From assembly GCA_011109175.1 (NCBI GenBank), contig RDEW01000021.1:830049-878841 (forward strand): a stretch of DNA of 48,793 nt, read 5' to 3'. Below the pieces are notes generated by a model. That model did no database searches. It saw nothing but the letters and a program-made list of their open reading frames with translations, and had not been told where the DNA came from. Source of the DNA: Dicyema japonicum. Its lineage: Eukaryota > Dicyemida > Rhombozoa > Dicyemidae. Positions 43,684 through 48,793 of the stretch are shown piece by piece. Position 1 is the first letter of the stretch, and the number at the start of each line of letters is the position of its first letter. A program made the translations under genes and the position numbers.

Positions 43684-44745
43684 TTAATTTAATCATAAAA
43701 TCAGTTATTTTTGTGGAGCTGAAATTATTTAGGGTTTTATTCGATGCGTACAAATTTGTTTCATTTTCTTTCTCGGTTTTTTTCCTCTGTAATTTTCCAA
43801 TTTTAAACGCCTTTTTAAAACAATTTTTATTGTATATGACGAAACATTTTTCCACAATTCAATAATTAAAGGTAATAATCTAAATTCTTTAATCTCTCCT
43901 CATATGTATTTTCAGAATCGTCTTCGGTCATGTTTAGATTTCTTCTCAAGCTTTTTTTTATATTTTGATTTAAAAGAATTTATAATCCTCTGATCCAAAG
44001 GTCGTAATTTCGATGTTGTATTTAATGGTAGAAAAGACAATTCAATGTTTATCAAGATTTCATATATGCAATGAACATGGTTTTTGAATCTCGTGATATC
44101 CATGAGCTTTTAAATTATGAATATTCAATTTGCTAGCAATTTTAAGCGTAATTTCCTGAAGCACATCATTAGTAATAGTATGGTTGTATTTTCTTTTATT
44201 TTGTATCCACTCATATAATAAAGCCTTTTCACGAGAGCCATAGTATTTATAGCTCCGCATAGGCAGGACACACACTTAAGTAAAGAACAGTTAATTTTAA
44301 CTAATCGTAGAACCAAGGAATGATCTTCACTTCCTTTTTCCTTTTTCTTGCGTGAGTGTCCTTTCTAGACAATCCAGTTCCGCAGTGAGTATCCACTGAT
44401 GACGGCGTCACTCGTCAAACCCTTTCTGCATCTTAGATGCGTAGAACCTTCCACCAGATGAACAGCACCGAGATTCGAACCCGTAACCTAAATCACTTAA
44501 GACCGACACTTAACCACTAAGCCATCCACTCATATAAAGGTGTGTAAATTATATTTTTTATAGTGCTAGTTGTAATATTTTTTGAATTTTACAATTGTAT
44601 TTTTTTTTATTTTTATAAATAAAATTTATCGTTCCTAAACGCATTTTAAATTTTCTGCTTAGAGAAGCTTGAGTGATGACGTGAAATTTTTCTTTGTACT
44701 CGATAACTTTTTTTTCTGTTTAAATGAGTATGTTTTCCATATTTT
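43670..44745 (-). mobile_element. pogo/Tigger DNA transposon relic, split by a SINE
   Basis: On the minus strand, in order: a CENP-B-type helix-turn-helix (EKKVIEYKEK...ITQASLSRKFKMRLGTINFI, near 44590-44715); then, after the SINE, the second DNA-binding domain (LYEWIQNKR...ITNDVLQEITLKIASKLNI, near 44090-44215); then the end of the DDE domain (FLPLNTTSKLRPLDQRIINS and FKSKYKKKLEKK, near 43930-44030); and a STKITDFMIK tail near 43690. Most of the DDE core is deleted and frames change. Cut-and-paste activity is impossible in this copy. Terminal repeats were not found. Confidence 0.8.
44219..44523 (-). repeat. SINE copy F, full length, with 14-bp target duplications
   Basis: On the minus strand the head starts GGCTTAGTGGTTAAGTGTCG and contains the B-box ACGGGTTCGAATCTC. 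The core (TGACGCCGTCATCAGTGGAT), A-rich block, tail and hairpin (GGAGC...GCTC) follow, ending in TTATTA. ATCCACTCATATAA occurs at 44205-44218 and 44524-44537. It interrupts the Tigger relic, so it is younger. Confidence 0.85.
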
Positions 44746-44989
44746 CTTAACATTACTAATACTTGTACATTTAAAAAATTTTATATTTAATTATTAATTC
44801 AATTTTTTAATCAAATTGATTCTGCTGGATCGGCAGCCGATCTGGCCGAAAAAATCAAGATTAAAAAATATGACGAAATTGGGGACTGCTACCGTTTCGT
44901 ACCGGTGGCAATCGAGACGTCTAGTGCGGCCTGAAGTATTACAGCCTCTTTCCTTAAGGAAATCTGGGGGAAATTGATGAAACCCGAGA
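44746..44989. other. Short gap, nothing recognised
   Basis: AT-rich, then a GC-richer patch (44820-44940) without a supported frame. Confidence 0.35.
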
Positions 44990-45125
44990 AAACATAAAAT
45001 TAGTTAAGTTTCCCTTGTGCCTTATTCCTAATCATCCTCTCCGTCAGCCCCGACTATAATCCTCCGTTGCACGCTAGTTCTCTTAGGTAGTCTAGGTCGT
45101 CCGCCATTTCCATTATAATGTTAGA
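44990..45125 (-). mobile_element. LINE family A 3' fragment
   Basis: Plus-strand AAAATTAGTTAAGTTTCCCT, CATCCTCTCCGTCAGCC and the following GACTATAATCCTCCGTTGC match the 12900-12980 copy. Short and truncated. Confidence 0.65.
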
Positions 45126-45959
45126 TGTTGCCCACACTCTTGCAACACAGTGAATCAGGTCCTGATGGACTGCAAATCGGAGACCATAATGTCAGCAGGC
45201 CGATGAGAGGGTAAAAAGGTGGAATTTTCCAAACAGTTCTGTACATTGTACGGTCGTTTTTGTCTCTTGTAGACAGAGACGTCGTATTTTGTTAGATCAC
45301 ATACCAGTTAGTGTTTCTTGTAAGGTTGATTAAGTCCTCTGCAATTAAAAGATCCCCTAGTGAACGGAGAAGTCGGTAAGGAATACGAATAAGACATAGT
45401 GCAATAGAGGCGTCACCTTTCTTGTAAGGTTGATTAAATCCTCTGCAATTAAAAGATCCCCTAGTGAACGGAGAAGTCGGTAAGGAATACGAATAAGACA
45501 TAGTGCAATAGAGGCGTCACCACCTCAACCAATATAGTTAACGACTTAATTTAAAAAAATGAAAATTTCTCCTTCAAAATCAGTATAGCTCAAAGATTTT
45601 TTTGATGAGATTAAAATTTTTGAAAAATGTGAATTTTATTTAATTAAAATTAATAATTAGTTAACAAAAGAATCCATCCAACGTGGCCTCCGCCAACATT
45701 CTCGAAGTTGCGTTGCCTCTTATGATTGCAACAGAGATCAGCTGGAGAAGCCATGGGGTCTCACGTGTGTCGTTGCTATTTAGTGTAGTTAGATGTCCAA
45801 GTTTCTTTAAGAAACGAAGCGATTTCCCACTTATTCCTCTAGTTGTCTCAACAACAATGAGATTAAATTACCTCCAGATGTACTTATCACAAGATGGGGG
45901 AGTTTTTTAGAAGCGGAATTTTATTATTCCGAAATTCATTTCAATAAAAGACAGAGAAC
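45126..45959. other. Intergenic with a 104-bp duplication
   Basis: Apart from 45314-45521, a 75-codon frame at 45683-45910 (+) has no recognised features. It may be a decayed part of the hAT relic that follows. Confidence 0.35.
45314..45521. repeat. 104-bp direct duplication
   Basis: Units 45314-45417 and 45418-45521, with one visible difference (GATTAAGTCC versus GATTAAATCC). No N at the junction. Confidence 0.9.
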
Positions 45960-46365
45960 AGTTTTGAAGACGACGGGATTATTGCTGCGAATGTGAAGAG
46001 ATCAATGATGAATGTAAATTTGTTTGAGGAACTTAAGAAATTACCAAATACAAATGGCTGAAATTTAATTTGGAAAAATTGCAAAACTCACGGTATAAAT
46101 CGAAGAATGTTATGCAGATTTTGAAAAGCTCAGTTCTATTTCTGTAAAGAGGGATGTTGAAAATTATTTTAATGAAAGGTATGAGAAGAATGATTTAATG
46201 AATGTTACTAAAATTACTAACAAATCAATAAATCCAATGACATACTGCAACCTTTTTAATGTCCCGGTACTTCAATTGCAGTGGAACAATCTTTCTCCAG
46301 TTTGAAAAAAACAGATATCTATTTTTTGAGAATAATTGTAAACCCAGATTAAGTAATTGTGAAAT
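45960..46365 (+). mobile_element. hAT-family transposase C-terminal relic
   Basis: In one frame near 46265-46350 the sequence reads PGTSIAVEQSFSSLKKTDIY, then FLRIIVNPD and a stop, preceded in another frame by MTYCNLFNVP. This is the hAT dimerisation-domain signature (P.TS...ER.FS). Frameshifts and stops upstream. The end of the element may lie near 46500, where ATTTCCGCCTTA mirrors TTAGGGCGGAAG at 42936, but this pairing is speculative. Confidence 0.6.
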
Positions 46366-46604
46366 TTTGTTTACAGTCAAACGCTAAAAATACAAAATAA
46401 TTTATAAAAAATAATAAAATTGTCCTATTTTTTAAGATGTCCTAATTTTACTATTTTGTTTATAAAATGTCCTAAAAAATGTCCTATTATTTCCGCCTTA
46501 TCTGAATGGTATTCATTCTGACTGACGGTGGTTTTCTGGTTCAATAAATTTAATTTTAAGTCTGATTGGCTATGTCGCCGAGTGGCTACTTGATTGAAGA
46601 TTTT
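46366..46604. other. Short gap with TGTCCTA microrepeats
   Basis: AATGTCCTA-like words recur between 46420 and 46490. Nothing else. Confidence 0.4.
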
Positions 46605-46705
46605 TCTTCCTTACCTCTAGTGGCGTCATTGGATCCACCTTACTCAGGGGACGCCCAATGCCTGACCGGCAGACAATATCCTCTAGATCACTGAGTTTGG
46701 ATGAG
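46605..46705 (+). repeat. Dispersed repeat family C, copy 4
   Basis: AGTGGCGTCATTGGATCCAC, CTTACTCAGGGGACGC and CCAATGCCTGACCGGCA. These match the other family C copies. Confidence 0.55.
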
Positions 46706-47105
46706 GTCAATTTTTAAATTGTTAATAAGTCAATTTTTAAATCAATTTTTTTAATTTTTGAGGTCAATAAAAAACCATGGTAGTTACTGTTCGATTTCCT
46801 CTTCTCTATCTACCCATTCGAATAAATTCTAAGAGTCGTCATGTGACCCACCTGTCTCATGGAGTGCCCCGACCTGTTTTACGATTAGTCTCTTCCTTCT
46901 CTACTCCAATGCACTCCTTTCCAAGTATTGAACAGGCCATTCTAACCCGAGACTTTGCACCTCCGCGTTGTCTTACCCATCCAGTTGAAAGAGAACAATT
47001 TTTATGTGCGCCCATAATCATCTAAGCTACCAAAAACCAGCAGCCCCTATGAGAACTGAACCACCCAAAAGGTCAACAAAGACGTTGTTGATAAAAAGAA
47101 AATAA
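46706..47105. other. Intergenic with overlapping short frames on both strands
   Basis: An 82-codon frame at 46777-47025 (+) and an open minus-strand frame overlap; neither has recognisable content. Confidence 0.35.
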
Positions 47106-48349
47106 CTAAGTCCGTTTATTATACGAGTTCTGCTTTAATGAGACATTTAGAAGCTTCCCAGGAGCAGCACCAGGCATCGTCCTATTAAGTGCATTTATGG
47201 CATTACAGGCCTCATCCAGCTTCACAAAGTTCACAAACCCCACAGCCGTCGGTACTCCCCCCTTACCGATCCCAGGGACCACATTCACATGAGTAATAGC
47301 ACCAAAAGGGGCAAATAGCTGAAACAAATGAAGACTTGTAGAATCAGGCGACAGGTTAGATATATAAATGCACGTGTTTAAAGTCGGCGAATAAGTCTCA
47401 TTTGAGGGAAGAGGAATCGGAATCGCAGGAGGAATTGGAGCCGTCTCTCCCATCATCCCAAATCGTAGATTGGGAGAACAAACACGTGACATAGACTGCA
47501 GATTATTCATCTGGGTAATCGGCGGAGGGTAAGGAGGAGCATGGGGAACCACGTGTGGGGGATATGGCTGTTGAGGAAAATACTCCTGCATATAAGGGGG
47601 ACAATTTGCAACCACTGATTGGGTAGGGGGTATTTGAGAATAGTAAGACATAATCGGTGGATACATGTAAGTAGGTGCACGTGGTACGTGGGGACGGGCG
47701 TGTTTGACTACCAGTTGTCGGCCATCATCCATCGTTTTTCCGTTGAGAGCAGTAATAGCCTGTTCGGCCGCGGAACGGGAGGTGAATCTCACCATTCCGG
47801 TGGAGCGGGAGTGACCCTGGTTATCGCAGAAAAGTTTGTGGGAGACAATTTCTCCAAACGGATCAAAAATGGCCTTCATTCCATCCTCAGTGAGACCGGT
47901 GTTGAGGTTCTGGATGTACAAGTTGGCGTGCTGGCTCTCATTGTTGGCTTCACGAGCAAAAGAAACCTTGGATTACCTCGTTGGATACTCTGATAGTCTT
48001 ATTCTCTATTTTCTGTCCGTTCATGGCAGTGATGGCTCTCTGGGCTTCTTCCGTGGTGTTGAAGTTGACGAATCCATAACTAAGGGACTTTCCGGTAGTT
48101 TTGTCAGTCATGAGACGGCAGCTGTGGATCTAAAAGTCAAAGATTATGAAAACTGGACAAATGTTGGTAAACAGAGCACTGAGGGCATCTTCGGTCATAC
48201 TGGCGGGGAGGTAGTTCACGATTAGCCCCACATAAGGGTCTCCCGTGGTTTTCGACTGTTCAGGCTTGGGATCAGCCTTTGTTGGACTAAGGGTTATGGA
48301 CACGTGCACTTTGTGACGAAACGCGGATCAATTCCCTCGTAGAAGGACT
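47106..48349 (-). CDS. ELAV: ELAV/Hu-like RNA-binding protein, 5' end unresolved
   Basis: mRNA-binding regulator of splicing and stability. Exons placed: 47106-47966, 47989-48129, 48154-48286, 48310-48349. Introns are 22, 24 and 23 nt, with a candidate 24-nt intron at 48350-48373. RRM1: VGLIVNYLPASMTEDALSAL and SLSYGFVNFNTTEEAQRAI. The linker NKTIRVSFAREAN leads into RRM2: ANLYIQNLNTGLTEDGMKAI and STGMVRFTSRSAAEQAI. A Pro/Tyr-rich hinge of about 105 residues follows, then RRM3: TCIYISNLSPDSTSLHLFQL and AVGFVNFVKLDEACNAINAL. The 2+1 RRM layout with NYLP and SFAR signatures is typical of ELAV/Hu. No ATG is found in the first placed exon, and the frame beyond the candidate intron has a stop, so the first exon is missing from my model. 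Confidence 0.88.
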
Positions 48350-48630
48350 CTAAGTGGATGTTATAATAAGCACGTGCTGCTATGCAAGTAACTTATATTC
48401 CATTTTAAGATGATTTTCCATGCAAAGTAAAATAATTTGTGAGTGCTATTATACGTAGCGAAAATTATTAACACAAACCAACAGGATCCATCACACTCGT
48501 TTTTTTTAATTTAATTTATTTCTAAGTTATAATTATAAAATAGAATTTTATGTTTTCGTTTCCTTACCTCCTTGTAGTTTGAAAAATACTTTCTCCGTTA
48601 ACGATGAAAAAAATCACTAGTAGCTTTCGC
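48350..48630. other. Upstream region of the ELAV-like gene
   Basis: Should contain the first ELAV exon and promoter. ATGGAAAATCATCTTAAAATGG (reading from 48431 on the minus strand) is a candidate start, but I cannot join it in frame. Confidence 0.35.
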
Positions 48631-48793
48631 TCATAAAAGATTAAACAACCTAGGGTTATGAGGTAAACAAATTTCTGCGTCTTTAAAAATCAAATTGTAC
48701 AATATGTTCGTAAAACCGGTTTTACTGTACAATTCTTCTACCTGGGCACTCAATGCCTGAAATGGAAAGTCTGAACTCCTTTCATAGAATGCA
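48631..48793 (-). CDS. Probable 3' end of a gene running off the right edge
   Basis: The minus strand reads ALSAQVEELYSKTGFTNILY, then NLIFKDAEICLPHNP and ends in a TGA at 48633-48631. It is preceded by a possible 20-nt intron (GTTCAGACTTTCCATTTCAG). The composition looks coding and is unlike the AT-rich flank. No family can be named from about 45 residues. Confidence 0.35.
   Translation of the reverse strand, partial: AFYERSSDFPFQALSAQVEELYSKTGFTNILYNLIFKDAEICLPHNPRLFNLL

Noticed and set aside
44219-44275. Transposase coding continuing into the SINE tail (reads REKALLYEWIQ on the minus strand)
   Set aside because: The stretch before LYEWIQ belongs to the SINE 3' end, as the 14-bp target duplication shows. 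The likeness to transposase is chance.
46777-47025. 82-codon plus-strand frame
   Set aside because: No family features, and an open frame on the opposite strand is equally good; not enough support for either.
1-48793. Bacterial or organelle origin of part of the window
   Set aside because: Spliced animal genes occur on both sides of every empty region; no operons, rRNA, tRNA clusters or organelle proteins were seen.

Overview
The window is eukaryotic and metazoan. It is AT-rich, dense with broken retroelements, and carries at least ten protein-coding genes cut into small exons. Across those genes I placed about 60 introns; nearly all are 21-27 nt GT-AG introns whose removal restores one continuous frame giving a recognisable animal protein. 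Introns this short, together with an animal gene set (SPEN, STRIP, ELAV, CDC20, a ciliary EF-hand protein), fit a dicyemid mesozoan (Dicyema-like) best. That assignment is inference from intron size and gene content, not a database match.

Layout: 2-736 LINE reverse transcriptase entering from the left edge; 1388-2530 two tRNA-derived SINE copies; 4050-5490 (-) SLC46-like MFS transporter; 7036-9890 SINE, a small basic protein gene and LINE debris; 10632-12610 (+) type I membrane Ig-like protein in 11 exons; 12716-14995 SINE and LINE fragments; 15119-16775 (+) CDC20; 17294-17960 hypothetical gene and LINE scrap; 18690-21000 duplication, SINE, mostly empty; 21069-25097 (+) SPEN homologue (RRMs + SPOC, 1209 aa); 26631-27368 (+) CWC15; 28055-31132 dispersed repeat, rearranged LINE, duplications; 31734-32264 (-) EFCAB2/DRC8; 33005-34035 LINE pieces plus an apparent filled/empty allele pair; 34011-34798 (+) Schlafen-like AlbA_2 protein; 35430-36170 repeat and RT fragment; 37210-39623 (+) STRIP1/FAM40; 41605-42549 (-) RS-rich nuclear protein; 43455-46500 pogo/Tigger relic with a nested SINE, LINE scrap, hAT relic; 47106-about 48350 (-) ELAV-like protein; 48631-48793 (-) probable 3' end of another gene.

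The genes are independent housekeeping or animal-specific units, not an operon. Themes are nuclear RNA handling (CWC15, SPEN, ELAV, RS protein), mitosis (CDC20), STRIPAK signalling (STRIP1), cilia (EFCAB2), and membrane transport/adhesion.

A striking technical feature is the set of about 16 near-identical direct duplications of 53-285 bp. Six lie at or beside a single N, and two fall inside genes (STRIP1, RS gene). Most look like unmerged contig ends or haplotypes, so gene models should be built on one copy of each.
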